Source: an uncultured Algibacter sp.
Lineage (GTDB): Bacteria; Bacteroidota; Bacteroidia; Flavobacteriales; Flavobacteriaceae
Assembly: GCA_937958265.1 (NCBI GenBank)
Contig: CALGNX010000012.1
Coordinates: forward strand, 1 to 47,834
Length of the DNA: 47,834 nucleotides
Reading direction: 5' to 3'
In this document: positions 1 through 8,050 of the stretch, piece after piece
Position numbering within the stretch: the first letter of the stretch is position 1
How the letters are laid out: every line of letters begins with the position of its first letter
Program-made: the position numbers and the translations under genes
The notes under the pieces: model-generated
The model's input: only the letters and a program-made list of their open reading frames with translations
What the model was told of the DNA's origin: nothing
The model's database searches: none

Positions 1-1
1 A

Positions 2-415
2 CACCAATTAAAAGTATTTAGCGTTATTGTGCAAAACAAGAGCATAACAAAGGCTGCCGAAGAGTTAAACATGACGCAACCTGCGGCTTCCATTCAATTA
101 AAAAATTTCCAAAACCAATTTGATATACCTTTAACCGAAGTGCTTGGCAGGCAGCTTTATGTAACCACCTTTGGTTTAGAGATTTTTAATATTGCAGAGT
201 CTATTTTAAACCAAGTAAAAACTATAGATTATAAAACACAAGCCTTTAAGGGTTTGCTTTCTGGTAAATTAAGACTTTTGGTAGTATCCACAGGAAATTA
301 TGTAATGCCTTACTTTTTAAATGGTTTTTTAAAGCAACATCCAGAAATCGATTTGGTCTTGGATGTATCCAACAAAGCTCCAGAAGCCACAGTGGCTTTT
401 TTAAAAACTCCCTAA
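2..415 (+). pseudogene. LysR-family transcriptional regulator, N-terminal fragment (starts before window, truncated by IS630 material)
   Basis: The reading frame is open from base 2, so the true start lies upstream; the GTG at 29 is an internal codon. The first ~117 visible residues are a LysR winged helix-turn-helix: the SITKAAEELNMTQPAAS stretch is the DNA-recognition helix region, followed by the linker helix (FNIAESILNQVKTID) and the start of the effector-binding domain (LRLLVVSTGNYVMPYFLNGF). After the residues NKA, near base 379, similarity to LysR stops. The last dozen residues (PEATVAFLKTP) read better as part of the neighbouring transposase, and the frame ends at a TAA at 413-415. 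A LysR protein is normally about 300 residues, so most of the ligand-binding domain is lost. It is probably non-functional as an activator, though a DNA-binding remnant could still be made. Confidence 0.82.
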
Positions 416-983
416 TGTTTTCTATAACATTAGAACTGATCTAAATAAAGATAAGTTTGACAGGGTAAATCTTTATTATCAAGACGAGTCACGGTTTGGG
501 TTGAAAACCTTTGTGGGACGCTGTCTATCTAAAATCGGTGTGCGCCCCCGAGTGGCCTATCAACATGGGTTCGACAACACCTACCTGTGGGGAAGTTATT
601 CCCCGATAACCGGAGATAGTTTTGTATAGGAAATCAACGGGGTAGATGGTAATATATTCCAGACTTACCTTGAAGAATTTTCTAAGCAAAATCCAAGGGA
701 ATACAAAATAGTGGTTATTGACAATGCTGCCTTTTACGCAACAAAGAACATTATGATACCAGACAATATTTAACTGCTACGAATACCTCCCTACACGTCA
801 GAGCTCAACCCTTGCGAAGAAGTGTAGCAATATCTAACACAACGCTTTAAAAGCAAACGCTTTGATTCTATTACAGAATTGAAAGAATGGCTGTGGAAGC
901 AGGTTTACAAAATGGACAATAAAACGATAATAAATATAACTGCCAGTCAAAACTATAAAAATATATTTAAAGCCTATTTTTAA
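380..983 (+). mobile_element. IS630-family transposase remnant (DDE domain only, decayed)
   Basis: Read in the frame of base 480, this stretch encodes the catalytic half of an IS630/Tc1-like transposase. The first aspartate lies in YYQDESRFG (from 474), the second in VVIDNAAFYATK (around 720), and the terminal glutamate in PPYTSELNPCEE (around 786-821). The protein end, KNIFKAYF, is followed by TAA at 981-983. Three in-frame stops break it: TAG 627-629, TAA 771-773 and TAG 825-827. The two TAG codons sit where tryptophan would fit (W to stop by one G-to-A change). A one-base loss in the A-run near 403-407 shifts the frame, so the preceding PEATVAFLK is read in the LysR frame. The N-terminal HTH half of the transposase and its left terminal repeat are missing, so this is a deletion remnant and cannot move by itself. 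Confidence 0.85.
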
Positions 984-1091
984 ATTTTAATTGGTATGAT
1001 ATATATAGAATTGGAGTTATTTAAGGTTATTACTCGTGATGTTTTAATATGAGATTTCGAGTTTTTAAAAATGTTATATTAAAAAACGACA

Positions 1092-1125
1092 AAAATCTCA
1101 GAACAAAATTTTGATCTGAGATTTT
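1092..1125 (-). terminator. Rho-independent terminator of the aerolysin-like lipoprotein gene
   Basis: An 11-bp perfect stem (AAAATCTCAGA at 1092-1102, TCTGAGATTTT at 1115-1125) with a 12-base loop lies 22 bases beyond the stop of the minus-strand gene at 1147. Read on the minus strand the stem ends in a T-run. It also separates this gene from the IS630 remnant. Confidence 0.75.
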
Positions 1126-1146
1126 AAATTAAAATAAATAAGATAC

Positions 1147-2139
1147 TTATTTTTTAGAAGTCCATGCTACTACTCTATATTCTTTATTGCTTACTTCATT
1201 AATATTTAGCTGGCGCTTTTTGTGTTGATTTTGGTATTCGTAGAAAAATTTACTAGCAGGAACAGACTTGAAGTGTGAGCCATGGAACTTTTTGCTGCCA
1301 TAGTCTGCGCCTACACTGCCACTAAAAGCCACGGGTATAGACCAGTTTGTAGTTATGTTAACATGTCTTTCTATAACTGCAAAATTTATAAAATTTCCAG
1401 GTTTAACCCATCGGCCAACGTTGGCTCTTATTACCTCTGTTTTAGATATAGTTTTAGATCCGTTTCGTTCTCCATTCATAGAAACGGTTAGTTTTGTGGA
1501 AGCTTCAGCTAATAAAGGTACTTTAACTTCGCCACCTACTTCTAAAGAAACGGAGCCTCCAATAGACCATCCTGTTGATTTGGTATCCGTATATCGCATT
1601 TCGCCTTGGTATGACATCCATTTTCTTTTACCGGTATTATTTCGGTATGAAATAGTTGAGCTAGCGCTTTTCCATTTTGTTTTTTTTGATCTTTTAACTT
1701 TAATTCTTTTGCCAACTGTTTTAATTTTTGCTTTCCAGTTTTGTTGACTATTTGGGTTTATGCCTTTGCCGTGTTGGTAACTGTTTATAGATACCGAGTG
1801 AGGTCTACGTGAGCCTTTGTTGAGAACAGCTGTAAATCGATTTTTAAGAAAATCTAGATGTGTGTATTTTATGGTGCTTGTGCTTAATTTGGATAAGTCC
1901 TGCCCTGTAATTTCTGCCCAAGGGGAGGAAAACGTTGTATTGTTTTTTGATAATATGTTTGCCTGGTCTTCATTATGTACCGATTGCACGATATCGCCAT
2001 AGCTGTAATCGCTGTTATTATCACTAAATTCCGATACGTTTTCAGATTGTGGTTTTGTTAAAGTGTCTTCGTCTTTACTACACGAGGTAATAAAAAAGAG
2101 CGACATACTTGCAAGCATTAAACCTTTTGATAAATTCAT
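1147..2139 (-). CDS. Surface lipoprotein with an aerolysin-like (ETX/MTX2-type) beta-pore-forming domain
   Basis: 330 residues. The N-terminus is a lipoprotein signal with lipobox ITSC (Cys20), followed by SKDED. A lysine and two or more acidic residues just after the cysteine resemble the lipoprotein export signal described in Capnocytophaga, so the mature protein is probably on the cell surface. Residues ~60-150 form a basic, Lys/Trp-rich region. Residues ~185-300 are long alternating Ser/Thr-rich strands: STGWSIGGSVSLEVGGEV, then KLTVSMNGERNGSKTISKTEV, then a turn at RWVKPGNF and further strands. That pattern of paired amphipathic strands around a Thr/Ser-rich segment is typical of aerolysin-fold toxins such as epsilon-toxin, Mtx2 and hydralysins. 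The fold assignment rests on pattern, not alignment. Possible roles are attack on neighbouring cells or a structural envelope protein. A terminator follows it and no immunity gene is apparent. Confidence 0.6.
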   Translation of the reverse strand: MNLSKGLMLASMSLFFITSCSKDEDTLTKPQSENVSEFSDNNSDYSYGDIVQSVHNEDQANILSKNNTTFSSPWAEITGQDLSKLSTSTIKYTHLDFLKNRFTAVLNKGSRRPHSVSINSYQHGKGINPNSQQNWKAKIKTVGKRIKVKRSKKTKWKSASSTISYRNNTGKRKWMSYQGEMRYTDTKSTGWSIGGSVSLEVGGEVKVPLLAEASTKLTVSMNGERNGSKTISKTEVIRANVGRWVKPGNFINFAVIERHVNITTNWSIPVAFSGSVGADYGSKKFHGSHFKSVPASKFFYEYQNQHKKRQLNINEVSNKEYRVVAWTSKK

Positions 2140-2579
2140 AATTAATATTTTTTTTTGATTATTTGTTAATGATAATTCAAAAGAAGTCGATTTAATTGTG
2201 TTTTAATTTAAAAAATAGTTAAAAAGTTGATAAATTCGCTAAAAAGCTTTTCTTTGATGTTTAATGTATTGATAATTAGTATTCTCTTGGCGTATTTGAT
2301 CTGTGTTTTTATTAATTTGTTATCACATAATGAAATGAGCGATTTATTAGTTTGTCTTATTAGGTGTAGAATTATTCCAAACAAAAATTATTACTTACTA
2401 AGTAATTGAAGGTGTTTTGCTTACTAAATAATTTGTTTTAAGTTGAATACGTCCCGTGGCTAAAGCAAAGAATTTTTTTTATTTACTTGTTAAACACTTA
2501 ATTTGAAACGGAAAGCTTTTAAATCGGTAATGAAATTCTCAATAATTTGATTAAATTTGTTGCTGATTTTAAGGATGCC
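2140..2579. other. Intergenic region between divergent lipoprotein gene and pheS
   Basis: 440 bases of very AT-rich DNA between two divergently transcribed genes. It must hold both promoters. Only the pheS-side -7 box at 2552 is convincing; no good TAnnTTTG was found for the lipoprotein gene. A short hydrophobic reading frame at 2227-2409 has no ribosome site or composition that marks it as real. Confidence 0.5.
2552..2559 (+). promoter_or_regulatory. Predicted -7 element upstream of pheS
   Basis: TAAATTTG matches the Bacteroidota -7 consensus TAnnTTTG. Transcription would begin near 2566, 14 bases before the ATG at 2580. This argues for that ATG over the in-frame TTG at 2547, which would lie upstream of the transcript. 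No clear TTTG -33 box is present at the usual spacing. Confidence 0.45.
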
Positions 2580-3599
2580 ATGATAGATAAAATAAACGAA
2601 CTTATAGGAGAAGCAGAAGCTTTTAAAGCTCATACAGTAGAAGAGGTAGAGGCGTTTCGTATAAAATATTTAGGTAAAAAAGGTTTGTTAAACGATTTTT
2701 TTGCTGAATTTAAAAATGTAGCTAACGACCAGAAAAAAGAATTTGGTCAAACTATAAATAAGCTTAAAAAAACAGCTGAAGATAAAGTAAATACATTAAA
2801 GGAAGCACTAGAAAATAATGCCGAAGTACAAGGTGTTTCAGGCGATTTATCACGTCCGGGGCAAACTATTTCGATTGGTGCACGCCACCCTATATCTATA
2901 GTTAAAAACCAAATAATCGATATTTTTTCTCGTATTGGCTTTAATGTAAGTGAAGGTCCTGAAATTGAGGATGATTGGCATAACTTTACAGCTCTAAATC
3001 TGCCAGAATATCATCCGGCACGAGACATGCAAGATACTTTTTTCATACAAACCAATCCGGATATATTACTACGTACCCACACAAGTTCTGTGCAAGTACG
3101 TTATATGGAAAACAACAAGCCGCCTATTCGTACCATATCGCCAGGTCGTGTTTACAGAAATGAAGCAATTTCTGCAAGGTCGCATTGTTTTTTTCATCAA
3201 GTCGAAGGGTTGTATATTGATAAGGATGTGAGTTTTGCAGATTTAAAACAAACACTACAACATTTTACAAAAGAAATGTTTGGTAAAAGTAAAATTCGCC
3301 TTCGTCCGTCGTACTTTCCATTTACAGAGCCTAGTGCAGAAATTGATGTGTATTGGGGCTTAGAAACCGAAACCGATTATAAAATAACTAAAGGTACGGG
3401 TTGGTTAGAAATTGGGGGTTGTGGTATGGTAGATCCTAATGTATTAACAAATTGTAAAATAGATCCAGAGATATATTCTGGTTTTGCTTTTGGTGTAGGT
3501 GTAGATCGTATTGCAATGTTATTGCATCAAATAGGAGATATTCGTTTATTAAGTGAGAACGATGTACGCTTTTTAGAGCAGTTTAAAAGCTCAATATAA
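2580..3599 (+). CDS. pheS: Phenylalanine--tRNA ligase alpha subunit
   Basis: Catalytic alpha subunit of the heterotetrameric PheRS, which charges tRNA-Phe in the cytoplasm. 339 residues from the ATG at 2580, the normal length for the family. The N-terminal ~85 residues are the tRNA-binding coiled coil (EAFRIKYLGKKGLLNDFF). The class II catalytic core follows, with motif 2 around RTISPGRVYRNEAISARSH and motif 3 as FAFGVGVDRIAML near the C-terminus; the phenylalanine-pocket segment GLYIDKDVSFADLK lies between them. The frame also opens at a TTG at 2547, but the start MIDKI fits the family and the predicted promoter. pheT is not adjacent. A small conserved gene follows 43 bases later, probably on the same transcript. 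Confidence 0.97.
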   Translation: MIDKINELIGEAEAFKAHTVEEVEAFRIKYLGKKGLLNDFFAEFKNVANDQKKEFGQTINKLKKTAEDKVNTLKEALENNAEVQGVSGDLSRPGQTISIGARHPISIVKNQIIDIFSRIGFNVSEGPEIEDDWHNFTALNLPEYHPARDMQDTFFIQTNPDILLRTHTSSVQVRYMENNKPPIRTISPGRVYRNEAISARSHCFFHQVEGLYIDKDVSFADLKQTLQHFTKEMFGKSKIRLRPSYFPFTEPSAEIDVYWGLETETDYKITKGTGWLEIGGCGMVDPNVLTNCKIDPEIYSGFAFGVGVDRIAMLLHQIGDIRLLSENDVRFLEQFKSSI

Positions 3600-3642
3600 C
3601 CAAAATATTGCTGTATAGAATCTTATATATTTTTAATATACT

Positions 3643-4038
3643 ATGAAAAAAGACATCCAAATTCCGGAGGTAAAAGACGTTTATGTAGCGATTGTAAATG
3701 AGTATAACGACATATATAAAACCCAAGATTGGAATGCTTATATTATAAATGATAAGGATGTAGCTCTAGAAATGATTCTTATTGTTACAAGTGGTTATTC
3801 TGAGACGAAAGGAACCTCTGTTTTTAGAAAAAAATTAGATGTATTACCCAAAAAAAGTTATGCCAAAATTGAATTAATGCAAGAGGATTTATTTGCTCTA
3901 AACAACACCTTTAAAGTATCTTTTTTTGAGGGAAATACGTTATTTGATAAAACATATTTGTTCAGAAAAAACACCATAAATTTAAAAGCACTTCAATCTT
4001 TACCTTTAATGGAGGCTAAAGGCGTTTTAGTTAAATAA
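3643..4038 (+). CDS. Conserved hypothetical protein, 131 aa
   Basis: A soluble protein without signal peptide or membrane segment. The pattern of short strands (AYIINDKDVALEMILIVTSGYSE, then FKVSFFEGNTLFDKTYLF) suggests a compact beta-rich fold. It resembles a conserved hypothetical family I associate with Flavobacteriaceae, but I cannot assign a function. It lies 43 bases after pheS with no terminator between them, so it may be co-transcribed. Start ATG at 3643 is preceded by an A/T-rich stretch as is usual in this group. Confidence 0.75.
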   Translation: MKKDIQIPEVKDVYVAIVNEYNDIYKTQDWNAYIINDKDVALEMILIVTSGYSETKGTSVFRKKLDVLPKKSYAKIELMQEDLFALNNTFKVSFFEGNTLFDKTYLFRKNTINLKALQSLPLMEAKGVLVK

Positions 4039-4483
4039 TATTGTTGTTTGCATTACATGTGGTTTTTAATAGCAAGAAAAACAAATAGTTAAGAATATAA
4101 TGTTATTTAAAAATATTTGTGTGATTATTAATTGTTTCAGGTTGGTATAATAGGCCATATAACATTTATATATAATTTTGGCACAGCTAATTTAAAGGGT
4201 AATAGTATAGGTGTAATAAGCAAAGTTAGGTATCGCTTTAGAGAGACTTGTTTTATTGTAAGTCCGCTTATAAGAGAGGGTGCTTCATAAGATGTCTAAT
4301 TTATTTGTAATAGTCTTAAATTATTTATTTTTTGTAGGATAGTTTAAAAACATCTTTACAAACATTCGGAGTTTTATTGAGGTTTTTTTTATTTTGAAAC
4401 TATTTCGGGTATCTTAAAATAGCTTAATATTATTACATTTGGTAAAAAATAGGATAAGCCGAAAAGTAAACTGTTTTAATTTA
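4039..4483. other. Intergenic region without a recognisable gene
   Basis: 445 bases between the convergent ends of the 131-aa gene (+) and gpsA (-). A TAATTTTGGCAC string at 4173-4184 includes a TAnnTTTG -7-like box. It is followed by two small hairpins (AAGC...GCTT near 4220, GACTT...AAGTC near 4245-4264). This could be a short non-coding RNA, but there is no convincing terminator and no family I recognise. Confidence 0.3.
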
Positions 4484-5485
4484 TTAATTTAATTTATCTG
4501 TTAGCTTTTTAAATACTTTTTTAGGGTTTTTATTCTCGTATAAAATTCCGTAAACAGCATGAATAATTGGGATCTGCGATTTTTTAGCACTTTTCTCGTG
4601 TAGTAATAATGCACTTTTTGTCGCGTAGTAGCCCTCGGCAACCATACTCATTTCCATTTGTGCCGATTTTACGGTGTAGCCTTTTCCAATCATGTTTCCA
4701 AACATACGATTTCGAGAAAATACCGAATAGCCAGTTACTAATAAATCGCCTAAATAAGCCGAGTTATTTATGTTGCGTTTCATTTTATGACGCTTTTTTA
4801 TAAAGCGTTTCATTTCACGAATAGCATTACTCATTAATACACTTTGAAAATTATCGCCATAACCTAAACCGTGTGCAATGCCTGCTGCAATAGCGTATAT
4901 GTTTTTAAGCATTGCTGCATATTCAATACCAATAATATCATCGCTAGTGGTTGTTTTAATATAATCGCTAGATAGCGTATTGGCAATTAACGTTGCTTTT
5001 TTAGTGTCTGAGCAGGATATGGTTAAGTAAGATAAACGCTCTAGGGCAACTTCTTCGGCATGGCATGGCCCTGCTATTACCGCTATGTTATCATAAGGTA
5101 TTTGGTGGTTCTCATGAAAATGTTCACCTACTAAGAGTCCTGTTTCTGGCATTATACCTTTTACCGCGGATACTATGATTTTGGTTGAGATATTAACAGT
5201 TAATTTTTTTAACTCACTATGTATAAAGGCAGAAGGGATAACAAATATTAAAATATCGGCATAGTTGGCAACTTCATTAATATCGTTACTAAGTTTTAAT
5301 TGTTCCAAATGAAACTCCACAGAGCTTAAATAGTTTGGGTTGTGCTGCTCTTTTATCAAATGTTCTTTAGTATATATGCTGCGCATATACCAACCTACTT
5401 CGTCCAAATTTTCGCAAAGCATTTTTACTATAGCGGTTGCCCAACTTCCTGCTCCAAATACGGCGTATTTTAATGGTTTATCCAT
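4484..5485 (-). CDS. gpsA: NAD(P)-dependent glycerol-3-phosphate dehydrogenase
   Basis: Reduces dihydroxyacetone phosphate to sn-glycerol-3-phosphate, the backbone for phospholipids; cytoplasmic. 333 residues, the family length. The Rossmann nucleotide-binding loop is GAGSWATA (residues 11-18), with Trp after GAGS as in other GpsA proteins. The central segment IAGPCHAEEVALERLSYLTI matches the GP(S/N)xAxE signature. The catalytic lysine is in EYAAMLKNIYAIAAG, and the C-terminal helical domain contains the substrate-binding region (SRNRMFGNMIGKGYT). It is a single gene on the minus strand with its own likely promoter at 5509; its 3' neighbour is convergent. Confidence 0.96.
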   Translation of the reverse strand: MDKPLKYAVFGAGSWATAIVKMLCENLDEVGWYMRSIYTKEHLIKEQHNPNYLSSVEFHLEQLKLSNDINEVANYADILIFVIPSAFIHSELKKLTVNISTKIIVSAVKGIMPETGLLVGEHFHENHQIPYDNIAVIAGPCHAEEVALERLSYLTISCSDTKKATLIANTLSSDYIKTTTSDDIIGIEYAAMLKNIYAIAAGIAHGLGYGDNFQSVLMSNAIREMKRFIKKRHKMKRNINNSAYLGDLLVTGYSVFSRNRMFGNMIGKGYTVKSAQMEMSMVAEGYYATKSALLLHEKSAKKSQIPIIHAVYGILYENKNPKKVFKKLTDKLN

Positions 5486-5508
5486 AAGTTTTAATTCATT
5501 TTTCGTTT

Positions 5509-5516
5509 CAAAAATA
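5509..5516 (-). promoter_or_regulatory. Predicted -7 element of gpsA
   Basis: On the minus strand this reads TATTTTTG, matching TAnnTTTG. It would give a leader of about 18 bases before the gpsA ATG. No TTTG -33 box at the right distance. Confidence 0.45.
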
Positions 5517-5608
5517 CATAAATATTATTCTATTTCGCGCATCTATTTAAACACAGTATTTGTAGGAGTATGCGGAACGTTTATTTTAACTATGCAAATT
5601 GTGTTTTT

Positions 5609-5629
5609 AATTTTGGCACGCCTTTTGGA
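5609..5629 (+). promoter_or_regulatory. Candidate promoter of the 5667 lipoprotein gene (sigma-A -7 or sigma-54 like)
   Basis: TAATTTTG at 5609-5616 fits the -7 box. The overlapping TTGGCACG-N4-TTGG (5614-5629) differs from the sigma-54 consensus TTGGCACG-N4-TTGC at one position, and the spacing is correct. The start codon is 38 bases downstream of the end of this element. The two readings cannot be separated by eye. Confidence 0.35.
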
Positions 5630-5666
5630 TATGTGTAGTTTATAACCCTTAATTTTACAATATAAT

Positions 5667-6620
5667 ATGAAAGCGATAAAAATACTTTTTACAGTTAGTT
5701 TTGCCGCAACATTGTTAACCTCCTGTTACAAAGAGGTAGTGGTGGTTGATAATTTTAATACCGTACAAGAACAACCGCAGCTTTCTGCAAGCCAATTAGT
5801 AAATGCATACGAGCTTTGGTATGTAGATATAAATAATACTGCTGGTTTTGCTGAAACACCTTTTTTACAAAAAGCTTTCACTGTTTCTTTCATTAATGGG
5901 GTGGTATACGCTAATAATAATATTGCAGGCTTAGGTATTAATGGCGATGGATTTGGTATTGATGTTGGGGTGTATAATACTGCTAACGGCATTTTAGATG
6001 TGCAACATGATAGGGATGGGTTTTCCTCTTTTGATGTTTTTGAAGTTGATTTTAATACAATTGAATTGTATAATCCCAATAACGATACATCTTATTTTTT
6101 AAACGGATACCATCGCGATAATTTTGATTATGATTTTGTTTTTTATGAAAACATACACTATTTTCTACAAGAATATGATGCTTGGGAAAAAACCTATACG
6201 AGTAATTTTGGAGCTATAAATGCGTTTGATAACGAAAATTATTTACAGTTTTTAGGGGCTGGCAACGATGCTACTTTTAGAAGCTCCCGAGATGCTAATG
6301 GGCGTCATATTAATAATTTATTTTGGGACTATACAGGTGTTTATGCTGTTGGTAATATTTCGGGTAATGCGAATTTAAAAACTTTATTTTTAGATTATGA
6401 TTTTTTTAATGATGCGTTTTTTGAGTTACGTGTTATTAATGATTCTAAAATAGAACTATTTCATGCTGCATCTGAGACTATTTATGAATTTGAAGGTAGA
6501 GGGTATATTCAGTTTTTAAAATCGAATGGTAAAATAAAGGATAAAAAGTTAGGTAGCGAGAAGTCACGTAAGCACAGGGTAAATAAAATTGAAAATCCAA
6601 GGGTAAATATTAGGGGGTAA
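5667..6620 (+). CDS. Predicted lipoprotein of unknown function, 317 aa
   Basis: The N-terminus is a lipoprotein signal with lipobox LTSC and Cys20. The mature protein is rich in Asn, Asp, Tyr and Phe and reads as a series of beta strands (residues ~45-285, for example FNTIELYNPNNDTSYFLNG). The last ~35 residues switch to a Lys/Arg-rich tail (KIKDKKLGSEKSRKHR) unlike the acidic body. I do not recognise a domain with a known activity. Similar flavobacterial lipoproteins may carry a nicotinic acid mononucleotide adenylyltransferase label; if so that is probably spill-over from the nearby nadD, since no nucleotidyltransferase motif is present here. It faces nadD convergently. Confidence 0.75.
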   Translation: MKAIKILFTVSFAATLLTSCYKEVVVVDNFNTVQEQPQLSASQLVNAYELWYVDINNTAGFAETPFLQKAFTVSFINGVVYANNNIAGLGINGDGFGIDVGVYNTANGILDVQHDRDGFSSFDVFEVDFNTIELYNPNNDTSYFLNGYHRDNFDYDFVFYENIHYFLQEYDAWEKTYTSNFGAINAFDNENYLQFLGAGNDATFRSSRDANGRHINNLFWDYTGVYAVGNISGNANLKTLFLDYDFFNDAFFELRVINDSKIELFHAASETIYEFEGRGYIQFLKSNGKIKDKKLGSEKSRKHRVNKIENPRVNIRG

Positions 6621-6830
6621 ATCAGGATAGCATTAAGTACTAAATTTCAATATTCTTTTTAAAGTAAAAAAAAGAGAAGGTTAATGTACTTGTAACCTGT
6701 CTTTATTAGGTGTTTTTTAGGTTCTGTTTATTCACATCAAATCTTTTTTAAACTTATGCTAAATAAGAATTAGAATTGAATTAAGTGGTTTGTTTTGTGG
6801 TGTAAATTAAACTATAAAACCCAATAAGCG

Positions 6831-7409
6831 TTACCTATAAAAGCCCATAGTATCCAAATATTCCCAAACATTTTTAGGAAGCATAGGTTTAATATTCTTA
6901 CCTGTTTTTATAGCTTCACGAATAAATGTTGAAGAGAGTTGCATAATTGGCGCATTAACATGATGTATATTTTTATGCGCGTTAAACTGGGTATCTGTCT
7001 TTCCTTCTGAAATTCTTGGGTAGGTGTAAATATGATGATTCTCTAGAATAATTTGATAATTTTTCCATTTATGAAAGCTTTTTAGGTTGTCTTCTCCCAT
7101 AATTAAAGCAAACTCGTGTTTGGGGTGTTTTTCCTGCAAATAAGCTAGTGTGTTTACGGTATAGTTAGGTTGTGGTAATTTAAACTCAATATCACTATCT
7201 TTTAATTTATCATAATCCTTAGTGGCAAGGTATACCATTTCTAAACGTTGGTGATTGTCTAGTAATGTGTTTTTCTTTTTAAAAGGATTGTGCGGTGTTA
7301 CAACAAACCAAATTTGATCTAAATCGCTATGTTCTGCTATATGATTTGCTATAATTAAATGCCCTATGTGAATGGGGTTAAAAGATCCAAAATATAAACC
7401 AATTTTCAT
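6831..7409 (-). CDS. nadD: Nicotinate-nucleotide adenylyltransferase
   Basis: Joins nicotinate mononucleotide and ATP to give deamido-NAD, a step shared by de novo and salvage NAD synthesis; cytoplasmic. 192 residues. The nucleotidyltransferase signature GSFNPIHIGH is at residues 8-17, and the second ATP-binding motif SSTFIREAI is near residue 160. The central ALIMGEDNLKSFHKW is characteristic of NadD. It is the last gene of the yicC-gmk-nadD operon, starting 16 bases after the gmk stop. Confidence 0.96.
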   Translation of the reverse strand: MKIGLYFGSFNPIHIGHLIIANHIAEHSDLDQIWFVVTPHNPFKKKNTLLDNHQRLEMVYLATKDYDKLKDSDIEFKLPQPNYTVNTLAYLQEKHPKHEFALIMGEDNLKSFHKWKNYQIILENHHIYTYPRISEGKTDTQFNAHKNIHHVNAPIMQLSSTFIREAIKTGKNIKPMLPKNVWEYLDTMGFYR

Positions 7410-7425
7410 GTTTTTTTTTGAAGTA

Positions 7426-8010
7426 CTAAGAGTTAATAAAGTTACTTACCTTTTGTTTGGCTTCTGTTAGTGCGTGTTCTAAAGTGTCGTTAACAACTAT
7501 TGTATCAAACAAAGGGGCTGTTGCTAGTTCGGCAGATGCCTTAGCTACACGCATATTTATTTTATCTTCACTTTCGGTTTTACGTTTTTTTAAACGAATT
7601 TTTAAAGCATCTATACTTGGTGGTTTTACAAATATGGCAAGCGTTTCGTTAGGGAATTTTCTTTTAATTCTTAATCCTCCAGAGACGTCAATATCAAAAA
7701 CAACGTTTTTTCCTAATGCCCAAATGCGTTCTACTTCACTTTTTAAAGTACCGTAAAAATTGTCGCGATATACTTCTTCCCATTCTAAAAAATCGTCATT
7801 TTTAATATGCGATTTAAAATCGCTTGCAGATAAAAAATAGTAATCTTTACCATCTTTTTCTGTGCCACGTTTTTCTCTTGATGTTGCCGATATGGAGAAC
7901 TCTAAATTTAATGTTTCTTGGGTAAGCAAATGTTTTACAATAGTCGTTTTTCCAGAGCCTGAGGGCGCGGAGAATACAATAAGTTTACCTTGTTTTTTTT
8001 CTTCTTTCAC
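7426..8010 (-). CDS. gmk: Guanylate kinase
   Basis: Phosphorylates GMP to GDP; cytoplasmic and essential. 194 residues. The P-loop SAPSGSGKTT is at residues 14-23. The GMP-binding region follows (ATSREKRGTEKDGKDYYFLS), then the lid segment around RLKKRKTESEDKINMR. It lies between yicC (40 bases upstream) and nadD (16 bases downstream) on one transcript. Confidence 0.97.
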   Translation of the reverse strand: MKEEKKQGKLIVFSAPSGSGKTTIVKHLLTQETLNLEFSISATSREKRGTEKDGKDYYFLSASDFKSHIKNDDFLEWEEVYRDNFYGTLKSEVERIWALGKNVVFDIDVSGGLRIKRKFPNETLAIFVKPPSIDALKIRLKKRKTESEDKINMRVAKASAELATAPLFDTIVVNDTLEHALTEAKQKVSNFINS

Positions 8011-8050
8011 TACGATTTGCTTTTTTGTGAGCTATTGCTAGTTATGCATG

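Noticed and set aside
2227-2409. 60-residue hydrophobic reading frame in the gap before pheS
   Set aside because: It begins at a TTG with no ribosome site, has AT-driven composition and no recognisable family; the DNA is more likely promoter region.
4178-4193. Sigma-54 promoter at the first TTGGCAC copy
   Set aside because: The -12 half is ATTT, not TTGC, and no gene starts downstream on this strand.
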